From assembly GCA_017962085.1 (NCBI GenBank), contig JAGCWA010000017.1, positions 62,001 through 126,000 on the forward strand: a DNA stretch of 64,000 bases, given 5' to 3'. A model generated the notes under the pieces. It worked only from the letters and a program-made list of their open reading frames with translations. It was not told the DNA's origin and ran no database searches. This DNA is from Paludibacteraceae bacterium (GTDB lineage: Bacteria > Bacteroidota > Bacteroidia > Bacteroidales > Paludibacteraceae). Numbering within the stretch: the first letter of the stretch is position 1; each line of letters starts with the position of its first letter. Shown piece by piece: positions 45,677 through 54,593 of the stretch. Made by a program: the position numbers and the translations under genes.

Positions 45677-46944
45677 ATATATTATTGTTAGGTTCGGGAG
45701 GAAGGGAACACGCTTTGGCGTGGAAGATCGCCCAAAGCCCTAAGGTCGAGAAGTTATATATTGCTCCTGGAAACGGAGGTACGCTCAATGTGGGCGAGAA
45801 TGTGAATATCTCCGCTAACGATTTCCCTGCCCTTAAGCAGTTTGTCCTAAGCCACAACGTGAATATGGTGGTGGTAGGTCCTGAGGATCCATTGGTGAAT
45901 GGTGTCTATGATTTCTTCGCTAATGATGCGGAGTTGAAGTCGGTCCCTGTCATTGGTCCTTCCAAGGCGGGCGCCCAGTTGGAGGGCAGCAAGGACTTCG
46001 CGAAGGCTTTTATGGTCCGTCACAATATCCCTACCGCTCGCTATAGGAGTTTCACCTCCGAGACGCTTGACGAGGGCTGCAAGTTCCTCGAGCAATTGGA
46101 GGCTCCCTACGTGTTGAAGGCTGATGGCTTGGCGGCCGGCAAGGGCGTCTTGATCATCCCTGACTTGGCTGAGGCGAAGCGTGAACTGCGCAATATGTTG
46201 GACGGTAAGTTCGGGGCGGCCAGCAATACGGTCGTCATCGAGGAATTCTTGTCCGGTATCGAGTGCTCCGTGTTCGTGTTGACGGATGGGAATGGTTATA
46301 AAATCCTTCCTGTCGCGAAGGATTACAAGCGGATTGGTGAGGGAGACACTGGTTTGAACACCGGCGGAATGGGTGCTGTTTCCCCTGTTCCGTTCGCGGA
46401 TGCGCTTTTCATGGAAAAAGTCGAAAAGCGAATCGTTATCCCTACTATCGAGGGCCTGAAGAAAGAGAACTTGACATATAAAGGATTCATATTCTTGGGT
46501 TTAATTAATGTCAAGAACGAACCGATGGTGATCGAGTACAATGTACGAATGGGTGACCCTGAAACTGAGGCTGTCATGCTTCGCATAAAATCCGACCTTG
46601 TGGAGCTCTTCGAAGGGGTGGCTACCGGCACATTGGCTTCCAAATCCTTGGAGGTGGATGATCGCGCGGCGGTTACTGTCATGCTTGTTTCCGGCGGTTA
46701 TCCGGAGGCCTACGAGAAGGGTAAGGTGATTACCGGTATCGAGGAGGTGAAGGATAGCATTGTCTTCCATGCCGGCACGAAGATTCAGGACGGGAAGTTG
46801 CTCACCAATGGTGGACGTGTCATCTCTGTCAGTTCGTATGGCAAGGACAAGGAGGAGGCCTTGGCTGTCTCGTTTAAGAATGCGCAGAAGATCCAGTTCG
46901 AGAAGAAATATTTCCGTTCCGACATTGGAAAGGACCTAAGGTGA
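45673..46944 (+). CDS. purD: Phosphoribosylamine-glycine ligase
   Basis: PurD makes glycinamide ribonucleotide in purine synthesis. The 423-residue ATP-grasp protein starts [15 protein letters not shown], has [27 protein letters not shown] and the catalytic-region GDPETEAVM motifs of the family. Length is normal. Its overlap with the deacetylase gene suggests cotranscription from upstream. Confidence 0.97.
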   Translation: MNILLLGSGGREHALAWKIAQSPKVEKLYIAPGNGGTLNVGENVNISANDFPALKQFVLSHNVNMVVVGPEDPLVNGVYDFFANDAELKSVPVIGPSKAGAQLEGSKDFAKAFMVRHNIPTARYRSFTSETLDEGCKFLEQLEAPYVLKADGLAAGKGVLIIPDLAEAKRELRNMLDGKFGAASNTVVIEEFLSGIECSVFVLTDGNGYKILPVAKDYKRIGEGDTGLNTGGMGAVSPVPFADALFMEKVEKRIVIPTIEGLKKENLTYKGFIFLGLINVKNEPMVIEYNVRMGDPETEAVMLRIKSDLVELFEGVATGTLASKSLEVDDRAAVTVMLVSGGYPEAYEKGKVITGIEEVKDSIVFHAGTKIQDGKLLTNGGRVISVSSYGKDKEEALAVSFKNAQKIQFEKKYFRSDIGKDLR

Positions 46945-47001
46945 TCCGTGTGGATTCATCGCTTGGATAAAGTGGATAACCAGATTTAAAGGCAAGTCGA
47001 G

Positions 47002-48012
47002 ATGCAATATTTACAATACAAAGACAACATATTGCCTGGTGTGTCGACCATTTTGATAGGCATGGTCGTTGTCCTTGTGTTGTGGTACGAGGTCTTTTTC
47101 CCAAGCATGTCGGCGGGTGAAGCTTCGGTCGTGTTGGGGGATTCCCCGCTTGCCTCCATCTGGAATCAACATCTCCCTTTTGATAGTTGGCCGTGTCGGC
47201 TCATCGCCTTAGCGTGTCTGCTGATCACCGCTTATTTCATGATATGGTTGAATGAGACATTCTCTTTCATCAATGTGAGGACGATTCTTCCCGCCTTTAT
47301 CTTTGCGGTCATCACCTCGTTGTTGATGCGTCCTCATTGCTTTTCCACGTCATGGATCATCGTCATCTGCATTGTTTTCTATGTGAACACTACCTTTCGG
47401 CTTGTGGAGGGAAGTGCCGACAAGTTTATCATTAGGGCGTTCGACGCTGGGTTAATCATCTCCATAGCCGCTCTTTTCGCGATGCATTCATTGCTGATGA
47501 CGGTGCCGTTTTTCTTTTTGCTATATAGGTGTAACTCATTGAACGTGAAGATTGTCTTGGCGTATCTAACGGGTGTCTGCCTGACGTTCTTCTATTGTAC
47601 CCTTGTGTCGCTCTATTTCAACGATCTGCACTTGTGGACCGATTATTGGAGTTCCTGGGTGGATTGGGAAGGAACGTTCTGGGATTCTTATAATCTTGAG
47701 GGAAAGATCTATTTCGGAATTGTGGCTTTGCTCTTCATCATCTCCCTCCTGCATTTCTTCTATACTCGCTCCCATCAGAATGTGCGTAGCCGGGAAGAGG
47801 TGTTGTTCCTCGTCAGGTGCTTGTTTACGGCCTTGGTAATTATGTGTATGGATTTGGGACATGCCCAATTGTTCCTTCCTACGAGCCTATTTTTCTGTTC
47901 CTTTGTCATAGGACAATATTTCACGTTGGAATGGTCGCTTCTTTCTAAGATATTATTAGCGGTTTTTTTCGTGACTTCCATCGTCTATTTTGTTCAACCA
48001 GCCCTTTTATAA
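47002..48012 (+). CDS. Multi-pass membrane protein of unknown function (DUF6427-like)
   Basis: The 336-residue protein has about nine to ten hydrophobic segments and few charged residues in loops. It resembles uncharacterised membrane proteins of Bacteroidota that lie near purD; the DUF6427 label is a guess from length and layout. It follows purD by 57 nt and precedes the VTT-domain gene by 3 nt. Confidence 0.6.
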   Translation: MQYLQYKDNILPGVSTILIGMVVVLVLWYEVFFPSMSAGEASVVLGDSPLASIWNQHLPFDSWPCRLIALACLLITAYFMIWLNETFSFINVRTILPAFIFAVITSLLMRPHCFSTSWIIVICIVFYVNTTFRLVEGSADKFIIRAFDAGLIISIAALFAMHSLLMTVPFFFLLYRCNSLNVKIVLAYLTGVCLTFFYCTLVSLYFNDLHLWTDYWSSWVDWEGTFWDSYNLEGKIYFGIVALLFIISLLHFFYTRSHQNVRSREEVLFLVRCLFTALVIMCMDLGHAQLFLPTSLFFCSFVIGQYFTLEWSLLSKILLAVFFVTSIVYFVQPALL

Positions 48013-48015
48013 GCT

Positions 48016-48462
48016 ATGGTCGACTTTCTCGCCAATTACGGTTATTGGGGATTATTCATCGGCGCGTTCCTGGCCGGTTCGATCCTGCCGTTCAGCTCGG
48101 AGATCCTTTTGTCCGGACTGTTGCTTGCGGGAGCTAATTCGACGTTGTGTCTCGTCGCCGCCACTGCGGGGAACACGTTGGGGGGCATGACCTGCTATTG
48201 GCTTGGCAAATTGGGTAAGATGGATCTGTTGGAGCGCCGGTTCGGCATCAAGGAGGAGAAGGTCCGGTTGTGGAGCGAACGGTTACGGAATAAAGGCGCC
48301 ATTCTGGGCATATTCGGCTTCCTCCCCTTTGTCGGGGAGATTATCGAGGTGGCTTTGGGTTATCTCAGAAGCAACGCCTGGTTCGTTTGCCTATTCATCG
48401 CCATCGGGAAGGGATTGCGTTATTTTGTGTGGATGATGGCTCATATTTACTTTGCAGGGTAA
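48016..48462 (+). CDS. VTT-domain (DedA/YqaA-like) membrane protein
   Basis: This 148-residue protein has the short SNARE-associated/VTT layout of YqaA-like proteins. Re-entrant segments are seen at GAFLAGSILPFSSEILL (about 17-33) and FLPFVGEIIEVALGY (about 101-115), with a GNTLGG turn between. Family members are thought to move lipids or other small molecules across the membrane. Function here is inferred. Confidence 0.82.
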   Translation: MVDFLANYGYWGLFIGAFLAGSILPFSSEILLSGLLLAGANSTLCLVAATAGNTLGGMTCYWLGKLGKMDLLERRFGIKEEKVRLWSERLRNKGAILGIFGFLPFVGEIIEVALGYLRSNAWFVCLFIAIGKGLRYFVWMMAHIYFAG

Positions 48463-48483
48463 GTGATTCTGCTATATTTTTTT

Positions 48484-48491
48484 TATTTTTG
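48484..48491 (+). promoter_or_regulatory. -7 box of the DUF6242 lipoprotein gene
   Basis: TATTTTTG matches TANNTTTG 17 nt before the ATG. No clear -33 partner is seen. Confidence 0.4.
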
Positions 48492-48508
48492 CATATAAAT
48501 TTATAGGT

Positions 48509-49795
48509 ATGAAACATAAGTTATTTGCCCTTATATTATTGAGTGTATTGGGTGCATCTCTTGTCTTTGTGGGATGTAAGGACGATGAAACCGTTGATGA
48601 GTCAAAGAATCTTAGTGACCCTCGCATTAGAAGTATGGTGATCAGTCCGACCTCAAAGATTGTTGTGAATGATTTGGATGCCATCATATTTAATTATGAT
48701 TCATTGGATATGGGTACGAACCTGTCGTTTGTCCGCACTTACTTTTATGGATATGTTTCCCAACCGACCATCAAGTATCTGAAGGATGGCGAGTGGGTTG
48801 ATTTCAAGAATGGCTCATCGCTTGATTTGACCGATAAGGTGGAGATTCTCAGCACGTCGGAGGACAAGAGCCAGCAAAAGAGGTATACGATCGAGATTCG
48901 TGTCCACAATTATGATGTGGCGGCTTTCACATGGCAGGATTTCTCCAGTTTGGATCTCTCTTCCCGTATCACGTCCCAGAAATCGTTCACGTACGGAGGG
49001 AAAAACTTGTGGTTCTACTCCGACGAAAGTGGAGCATGTGCGCTTTATTCTTCTGCCGATTTGAAGAGTTGGGAGAAAAAAGCGCTTAGCATAGAGGGAG
49101 CTGATTGGAGTTCCTCGGCTATCATGGGCGATTCGATATTCGTGCAAAAGAGCAATGGCGACTTATATGTTGCCCGTCTCGATAATTTGCAATTCACCGC
49201 ATGTGCCTCTGCCGTTAAGCTGGAGAAAATACTTTTCACGATAAAATCAGCCATTTGGGCCATCGGTAGCGATGCGAACGGGCGGGCTATCTATTCGAAG
49301 AGTGCGGGTGATTTCCAAAAGCGTGCCGCGCTTCCTGAAAACTTCCCGTCTGAGCATATCACCACATTTACCTCTCCTTCGGGCTATACCTCCCTTGGAT
49401 ATATCTATGCCTCCCAGAATGGGCAGGGCACTATATGGTCGATAGATGGCAAAGGAAATACTTGTCAGCTTCAAAAGGCTGATGGCAGCATACCATCCCT
49501 GAAAAACCCTAACGTTTTCTTCTATTCCGGAATGTTGGGTATTGTTGGTGGAGAAAAGGAGGATGGCACCTACTCGACGATGTGTTACTCTTCCAAAAAC
49601 GGAGGTGTCTCATGGCAACATGACTGGCACAAGGATTTGTCTGGCGATGGCTTGGCTAACTCGGGAACATTTGTCTTTTCCGATATGGGAGAGATCGTCT
49701 TCGTGGGCGGGAATACCCTTGCTGGCGTCTCCAATAAGGTGAGGAAGGGCGTCCTGAACAAGTTGACCGCAGATGACTTGAACTATCAAAACTAA
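48509..49795 (+). CDS. DUF6242-like lipoprotein
   Basis: The 428-residue protein has a lipoprotein signal with lipobox FVGC and lipidation at Cys23, followed by acidic residues (KDDETVDE), which suggests surface exposure. The first part is Ig-like (about 40-135); the rest looks like a beta-propeller with aromatic-rich repeats (about 140-425). It is similar to lipoproteins labelled DUF6242 in Bacteroides. Function is unknown. Confidence 0.75.
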   Translation: MKHKLFALILLSVLGASLVFVGCKDDETVDESKNLSDPRIRSMVISPTSKIVVNDLDAIIFNYDSLDMGTNLSFVRTYFYGYVSQPTIKYLKDGEWVDFKNGSSLDLTDKVEILSTSEDKSQQKRYTIEIRVHNYDVAAFTWQDFSSLDLSSRITSQKSFTYGGKNLWFYSDESGACALYSSADLKSWEKKALSIEGADWSSSAIMGDSIFVQKSNGDLYVARLDNLQFTACASAVKLEKILFTIKSAIWAIGSDANGRAIYSKSAGDFQKRAALPENFPSEHITTFTSPSGYTSLGYIYASQNGQGTIWSIDGKGNTCQLQKADGSIPSLKNPNVFFYSGMLGIVGGEKEDGTYSTMCYSSKNGGVSWQHDWHKDLSGDGLANSGTFVFSDMGEIVFVGGNTLAGVSNKVRKGVLNKLTADDLNYQN

Positions 49796-49799
49796 TACA

Positions 49800-50732
49800 A
49801 TGAGAAAAATTATCGGTGTCGGGGAAACCGTTTTCGACATTCTGTTTAAGGAGGACCAACCCGTAAGCGCTAAACCGGGCGGATCGGTCTACAATGCCTT
49901 GATTTCCTTGGGAAGATTGGGCTTGGAACCCATCTTCATCAGCGAGATAGGAAACGATAGGATTGGTATGATCATCAAGGACTTCCTCGACAAAAACAAC
50001 GTGAAGACAGAGTTCATATATGCTTTTGATAGGGGGAAAACTCCATTGGCTTTGGCGTTCCTCGACGAGAAGCAGAACGCTGACTATCTTTTCTACAAAG
50101 ACTATCCTCATGACAGGTTGGACTATATCATGCCTGATATCCAGGCGGACGATATCCTGATAATCGGCTCCTACTTCGCCTTGAACCCTGTTCTGCATGA
50201 TAAATTGGTGGACTTGCTGGACGTGGCGAAGGCTAAGAAAGCCATCATCTATTACGATGTGAATTTCCGCAAGTCACATATCAACGATGTGCGCCACCTG
50301 ATGCCGACCATCCTCGACAACTTCGAGTATGCGGACATCATCAAGGGATCCGACGAGGATTTCCTCAATATCTATGGGGAGACGGGCGCCCAACAAATCT
50401 ACGATGACCATGTGAGCTTCTATTCCAAGAACTTCATCTATACGCTTGGAGAGAAGGGTGCGCATGTGTTCGGCGAGAAGTTCAGCAAGACCTACTCCGG
50501 CAATAAGATCACGCCGGTCAGCACTGTCGGCGCGGGCGATAATTTCAATGCGGGTATCATCTATGGCCTTATTAAGGAGAATGTGACGCTGGAGGATCTG
50601 AAAGCTGGCATCTCAAGCGCGCGATGGGACAACATCGCCCGTTATGCGATAGACTTCTCCTCGTACGTCTGCACCACGTTGGAGAACTATATCACGCCAG
50701 AGTACGCGAAGCAATTCGTTGGGAAGAAATAA
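49800..50732 (+). CDS. PfkB-family sugar kinase
   Basis: The 310-residue protein is a ribokinase-fold kinase of the fructokinase-like group. GGSVYNALISLGRLG near 27-41 is the sugar-binding motif, and VGAGDNFNAG near 243-252 has the catalytic aspartate and anion hole. The sugar (fructose, ribose or other) cannot be fixed. It starts 4 nt after the DUF6242 gene. Confidence 0.9.
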   Translation: MRKIIGVGETVFDILFKEDQPVSAKPGGSVYNALISLGRLGLEPIFISEIGNDRIGMIIKDFLDKNNVKTEFIYAFDRGKTPLALAFLDEKQNADYLFYKDYPHDRLDYIMPDIQADDILIIGSYFALNPVLHDKLVDLLDVAKAKKAIIYYDVNFRKSHINDVRHLMPTILDNFEYADIIKGSDEDFLNIYGETGAQQIYDDHVSFYSKNFIYTLGEKGAHVFGEKFSKTYSGNKITPVSTVGAGDNFNAGIIYGLIKENVTLEDLKAGISSARWDNIARYAIDFSSYVCTTLENYITPEYAKQFVGKK

Positions 50733-50759
50733 TTATTACAACTAATAAACTGATACGAT

Positions 50760-51392
50760 ATGAGCAATGTTCAAAATCTGATCGCTGAGAAACTGCTCGG
50801 CATCAAGGCTGTCAAGGTTCAGCCTTCATCTCCTTTCACGTGGGCTTCCGGGTGGAAATCCCCTATCTACTGCGACAACCGTAAAACGTTGGCTTATCCG
50901 GAAATCCGCACCCTCATCAAAGAGGAGTTGGCGAACATTGTCCGTGAGAAATATAAGGATGTGGAGGTGATCGCCGGTGTCGCTACCGGTGCCATCGCAC
51001 AGGGTGTTCTTGTGGCTGAATTGCTCGGCAAACCGTTTATCTATGTCCGTTCCTCTCCTAAGGACCATGGAATGGGTAATATTATCGAAGGTGAATTGAA
51101 GGCGGGCCAAAAAGTGGTCGTTATCGAGGACCTCATCTCCACGGGCGGCAGTAGCTTGAAGGCTGTCAACGCGCTCCGTGAGGCTGGTGCGCAGGTGCTT
51201 GGCATGGTGGCTATCTTCACATACGGATTCCCTCTTGCGGCTAACCAATTCGCCGAGGCTAAGGTGGAACTGACTACCCTCTCCAACTACGAGGCGGTGC
51301 TGCAACATCTTTTGGATACGAAATGTATCGGAGAGAGCGAGATGGCTACATTGAAGGAATGGCGTAAAAACCCGGATGTTTGGGGCAAATAA
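50760..51392 (+). CDS. pyrE: Orotate phosphoribosyltransferase
   Basis: PyrE makes orotidine monophosphate in pyrimidine synthesis. The 210-residue enzyme has the PRPP-binding motif VVVIEDLISTGGSS (about 119-132) and the family start region SPFTWASGWKSPIYCDNRK with the conserved lysine. Together with carB at the right end, two pyrimidine genes lie in the window but not in one operon. Confidence 0.96.
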   Translation: MSNVQNLIAEKLLGIKAVKVQPSSPFTWASGWKSPIYCDNRKTLAYPEIRTLIKEELANIVREKYKDVEVIAGVATGAIAQGVLVAELLGKPFIYVRSSPKDHGMGNIIEGELKAGQKVVVIEDLISTGGSSLKAVNALREAGAQVLGMVAIFTYGFPLAANQFAEAKVELTTLSNYEAVLQHLLDTKCIGESEMATLKEWRKNPDVWGK

Positions 51393-51401
51393 TTTCATGA
51401 T

Positions 51402-51821
51402 ATGACAACTATAGAGAGTAACATCACAAAATCAACTTATAGTGACGAGAAGATATTCAGTGTCATCTCTGACCTCAGAAACCTGGAGCGTGTTAAGGAC
51501 AAATTGCCTCAGGATAAGGTTCAAAACATCACTTTCGACGCTGATAGCTGCGGGTTCGATATCCCTCCGTTGGGCCAAGTGAGCCTAAGGATCATCGAGC
51601 GGGAGCCGAACAAGACTATCAAGTTCGGGTCGGACCAGGCGCCGATCGCCTTCAATTTGTGGGTGCAGCTCAAGGCTGTCGATGTGAACGACACCCGCAT
51701 CAAGGTCACGTTGAAGGCTGAGATTAATATGATGATCAAGATGATGGTGGAGAAGCCTATCAAGGAGATGCTGAATAAGATGGCTGAGATGTTGGCGTCG
51801 TTGCCTTACGACGAATTATAA
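51402..51821 (+). CDS. SRPBCC-family protein
   Basis: This 139-residue protein has the helix-grip fold pattern of SRPBCC/START-like small-molecule binding proteins, with ESNITKSTYSDEKIFSVISDL at the start and a long C-terminal helix. The ligand is unknown. It begins 9 nt after pyrE, an arrangement common in this order. Confidence 0.8.
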   Translation: MTTIESNITKSTYSDEKIFSVISDLRNLERVKDKLPQDKVQNITFDADSCGFDIPPLGQVSLRIIEREPNKTIKFGSDQAPIAFNLWVQLKAVDVNDTRIKVTLKAEINMMIKMMVEKPIKEMLNKMAEMLASLPYDEL

Positions 51822-51842
51822 GCCATTGACCAATTATAACAG

Positions 51843-51882
51843 CGGAGGGCATATCCATGAGCGGATATGCCCTCCGTTTCTT
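51843..51882 (+). terminator. Terminator of the pyrE transcript
   Basis: A perfect 14-bp stem (51843-51856 with 51863-51876) with a 6-nt loop is followed by TTTCTTT. It also lies between convergent genes. Confidence 0.88.
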
Positions 51883-51900
51883 TCCATGCTTTGTTATGAT

Positions 51901-52812
51901 CTATTGCCCCTCTTCGGGGTTGGATACGCTTCCTCCCTTGTATTCCGCCATAATCATCCCAACCACGATGGCGAATGCTCCGATAAGCGCCACCCACGTG
52001 ATGCGCTCGTCCAGTGCGATCACTGCGGTGATGATCGTGACGAGCGGGATCGAATAGATATAGTTGGAGGCCAATACTGTCCCTAAGTTCTTCAGCACGA
52101 GGTTCCAGACCAGATAGCCGAACAGCGACGAAAAAATGGATAATAGCAGGAAGTTCAGGATCACAGCAGGCGCCTTGAAGTTTTCCCACGGGATGTCCGA
52201 CCGTTCGATGAGGAGCATGGGGATGGCCGTCAGGCAGCTGTAGAAGAATATTTTCCTCGTGATGAATAGGCTGGAATACTTCTCATGTAGCCTTTTCACG
52301 CTGATGGAGTAGATAACCCATGTGATCGCCGCCCCTAAGGCGAGCAGGTCTCCTTTGGGTGAGAGGTGCAGATAGAAGTGGCCGTTCAGCACGACAAGAA
52401 TCATCCCTAAGAACGTCAACAACGACCCTATCACCTGCCGTCTATTGAGTGGTTCTTTTTTGAACAATAGGCTGACGACGATGAAGATCATCAACGGATT
52501 CGTGCATACGATGAGGGAGACGTTCGAGGAGGGGGAGTGCATGAGGGCGGTGTTCTCCAGCCAGAAATAGAGCGTGCCGCCCATGATTCCGCCCAAGAAC
52601 AGAAAAAACTCATCCTTTTTGTTCTTGGAGAATAGGGTGTCATGCGACAATAGCAGTAGTAGCAGATAGGTGAAGATGAACCGGACGACAAAGATGAATA
52701 TGGCGGAGAATCCATAGCTGAGCAACACTTTTGTGGATACAAAACTGGTACCCCAAAATATCATTGTCACAATTGCCATCAAATGCCAAAAATTGCGCCC
52801 TTTATCCCGCAT
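51901..52812 (-). CDS. EamA-family transporter
   Basis: The 303-residue protein has ten membrane segments in two EamA/DMT repeats (about 10-140 and 150-290). IFWGTSFVSTKVLL at the start and the mid-protein GDLLALGAAITWVIYS are family marks. Such proteins export metabolites, but substrate is unknown. It converges on the pyrE operon. Confidence 0.9.
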   Translation of the reverse strand: MRDKGRNFWHLMAIVTMIFWGTSFVSTKVLLSYGFSAIFIFVVRFIFTYLLLLLLSHDTLFSKNKKDEFFLFLGGIMGGTLYFWLENTALMHSPSSNVSLIVCTNPLMIFIVVSLLFKKEPLNRRQVIGSLLTFLGMILVVLNGHFYLHLSPKGDLLALGAAITWVIYSISVKRLHEKYSSLFITRKIFFYSCLTAIPMLLIERSDIPWENFKAPAVILNFLLLSIFSSLFGYLVWNLVLKNLGTVLASNYIYSIPLVTIITAVIALDERITWVALIGAFAIVVGMIMAEYKGGSVSNPEEGQ

Positions 52813-52843
52813 TTTCGTATATATTGTTATTGGTTCGTTCGAA

Positions 52844-53290
52844 TTAGTTTATCACAGTGATGTATTCTCCTGTGTCTCGGATGTTGTGGTACATCCTGAG
52901 AGGTGTTTTCGATTGGCCTCCCACAGGATTGCCCGCACCGTATGACAGGTCGAATTTAGAGCCACAAAGCGGACATGTGGCGAATGGCATGGAGATCTGC
53001 AACGGATTCATCCTTGACCTGTCGTTCGGACATGCCAAGTCGCAGCAACCTAATTTGCCCTCCAAATCACGGAAAATCGCCACACCTCCATAGCCCAACT
53101 TGAAATTGGAGGGATAGAGTCCGTCATACTCATATGCTACAGCGTGATTCGGCGTCCGCAGCTCATTGTACTCGCTCGTGCGTGTCTTCACGTAGACCTC
53201 ACTGTTAGGGACAAGGGTTTCGTCGTCTCTGCACGAAAAAAAGATTACGGCTGATAATACCAGAGAATAGTATATGAGACACCTCTTCAT
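52844..53290 (-). CDS. Rieske-like lipoprotein with altered cluster ligands
   Basis: The 148-residue protein has a lipoprotein signal with lipidation at Cys20 (FFSC). Residues 82-114 (CCDLACPND ... CPLCGSKFD) align with the Rieske CTHLGC and CPCHGS loops. However, the first His ligand is Asp84 and the second is Cys109; Cys82, Cys87 and Cys106 remain, while the disulfide cysteine is Leu108. So four cysteines (82, 87, 106, 109) could bind zinc or iron in another way. It may have lost the 2Fe-2S cluster. Function is unknown. Confidence 0.7.
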   Translation of the reverse strand: MKRCLIYYSLVLSAVIFFSCRDDETLVPNSEVYVKTRTSEYNELRTPNHAVAYEYDGLYPSNFKLGYGGVAIFRDLEGKLGCCDLACPNDRSRMNPLQISMPFATCPLCGSKFDLSYGAGNPVGGQSKTPLRMYHNIRDTGEYITVIN

Positions 53291-53307
53291 TTTGGATCTG
53301 TTTTCCG

Positions 53308-53315
53308 CAAAGATA
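53308..53315 (-). promoter_or_regulatory. -7 box of the Rieske-like lipoprotein gene
   Basis: TATCTTTG on the minus strand lies 17 nt upstream of the ATG at 53290. The -33 element is not clear. Confidence 0.5.
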
Positions 53316-53435
53316 ATGATTATTTGGCAGAAGATGAATGGGGTGTTTTGTTAAGTGATATTAAAGAAAGATATGGATGAGTTGGGGGACTCATCTTTTT
53401 ACGTTGGCAATAGGGTGATTTATGCGGTGGAATGG

Positions 53436-54593
53436 TTATTTTTCGCCAATGTAGCCTTTGCAGTTCACAACTGGATTGGCGTAAATCCGAAGGAAGATTT
53501 GTTCCAGTTCCGATGGTTCCGCCTCAATGCCGATATGGGCCAATCCATCGTTCATATAGGCGATGAAATCCTTCTTTTCGTCTGCCGAGTATTGGTCGGC
53601 GAACGCATTCCCACCATTGAGGATATCGTATGCGATATAATTCGTTTTGAACAATTTGTAACTCTTGTAGATGCGTTGGTCGATTAAGGATGCCAAGGCG
53701 ACCATCTTCTCATTTTTCTCCTTTTCATCGCAGATTTCGAGCTCTTTTCTTGAGATTGGCTCCGTCATGGCGAGGTGTATCTTTCCCTTCTTCTGCTGGA
53801 TGCCCGTAAGGATGCTGTTCAGGTCCTCATTCTCTCCCTTCACGTACTTTTGGAGCCTGGAGATGTATAGCTCCGCTGTTTTGAGGAAATCGCAAGGCTC
53901 GTATTCGTAGGAGACGGCGACGGGCGTGATGCTCAGTTCATCGAGGTTGTCCACGAACCCCTTATCGCTGCTGAGGGAGAACATCTTCAGAACCCCCATC
54001 TCCGTCTTGTCGTTGCCATCCTTGGTCCGGCCATTGCGTTGGGCGATCCATACCGACTCGTCCAGCTCGGTCACCACGTGGCGCATATAGGCGGAAACCT
54101 CCAATGAGTTTCTGTAAAAGTCTTTGATGTTACCTCCGCGGATAATGCGGAACATCTTGTTCAGTTTGCCGATGTTGATGACAAGGTTCCCTTTCATCAG
54201 GTTGCTGCCGAAAGTGATTTGGCATGTCTTGATCTTATGTTCGTACAGCAGCAGGTCCAGGATCGCCGAATCCAGGGCGATGTCGCGGTGGTTGGCGATG
54301 AAGATATGACGCTTCACATCGTCAATTTTATCGAATCCATCGAAGGAAATGCCATCTGTGCTTTTTGAGATGACAGCTTGGATGGCTGGGTACATGACGC
54401 GGGTTTGGAACTCATCGACCGTCTTAATCTGCGATAATGCACGATTCACTTCATCGATGTTCGCATCGGGCAAACAATACTTCACCACCATCGGGAAGAA
54501 TGGATCCTCGATGATCGCCTTCATTGCGGCGGGAACCTCCGAGTCGTTGTAGGGGCGAACTGGTTCGAAATTGAAAGTTCCAATCATAGTCAT
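53436..54593 (-). CDS. Glycerol-3-phosphate/lysophospholipid-type acyltransferase
   Basis: The 385-residue protein is a PlsC/LPLAT-type acyltransferase. FIANHRDIALDS (about 92-103) contains the catalytic HX4D motif, and VWIAQRNGRTKDG (near 185-197) is the second motif with its arginine. The C-terminal third has no recognised domain. Its ATG overlaps the stop of the PaaK-like gene (ATGA). The acceptor is unknown; the operon suggests a lipid with a glycosyl part. Confidence 0.83.
   Translation of the reverse strand: MTMIGTFNFEPVRPYNDSEVPAAMKAIIEDPFFPMVVKYCLPDANIDEVNRALSQIKTVDEFQTRVMYPAIQAVISKSTDGISFDGFDKIDDVKRHIFIANHRDIALDSAILDLLLYEHKIKTCQITFGSNLMKGNLVINIGKLNKMFRIIRGGNIKDFYRNSLEVSAYMRHVVTELDESVWIAQRNGRTKDGNDKTEMGVLKMFSLSSDKGFVDNLDELSITPVAVSYEYEPCDFLKTAELYISRLQKYVKGENEDLNSILTGIQQKKGKIHLAMTEPISRKELEICDEKEKNEKMVALASLIDQRIYKSYKLFKTNYIAYDILNGGNAFADQYSADEKKDFIAYMNDGLAHIGIEAEPSELEQIFLRIYANPVVNCKGYIGEK

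Noticed and set aside
50836-50851. Third parS-like site (TTTCACGTGGG) inside pyrE
   Set aside because: Only the left arm and centre match. The right arm lacks AACA.
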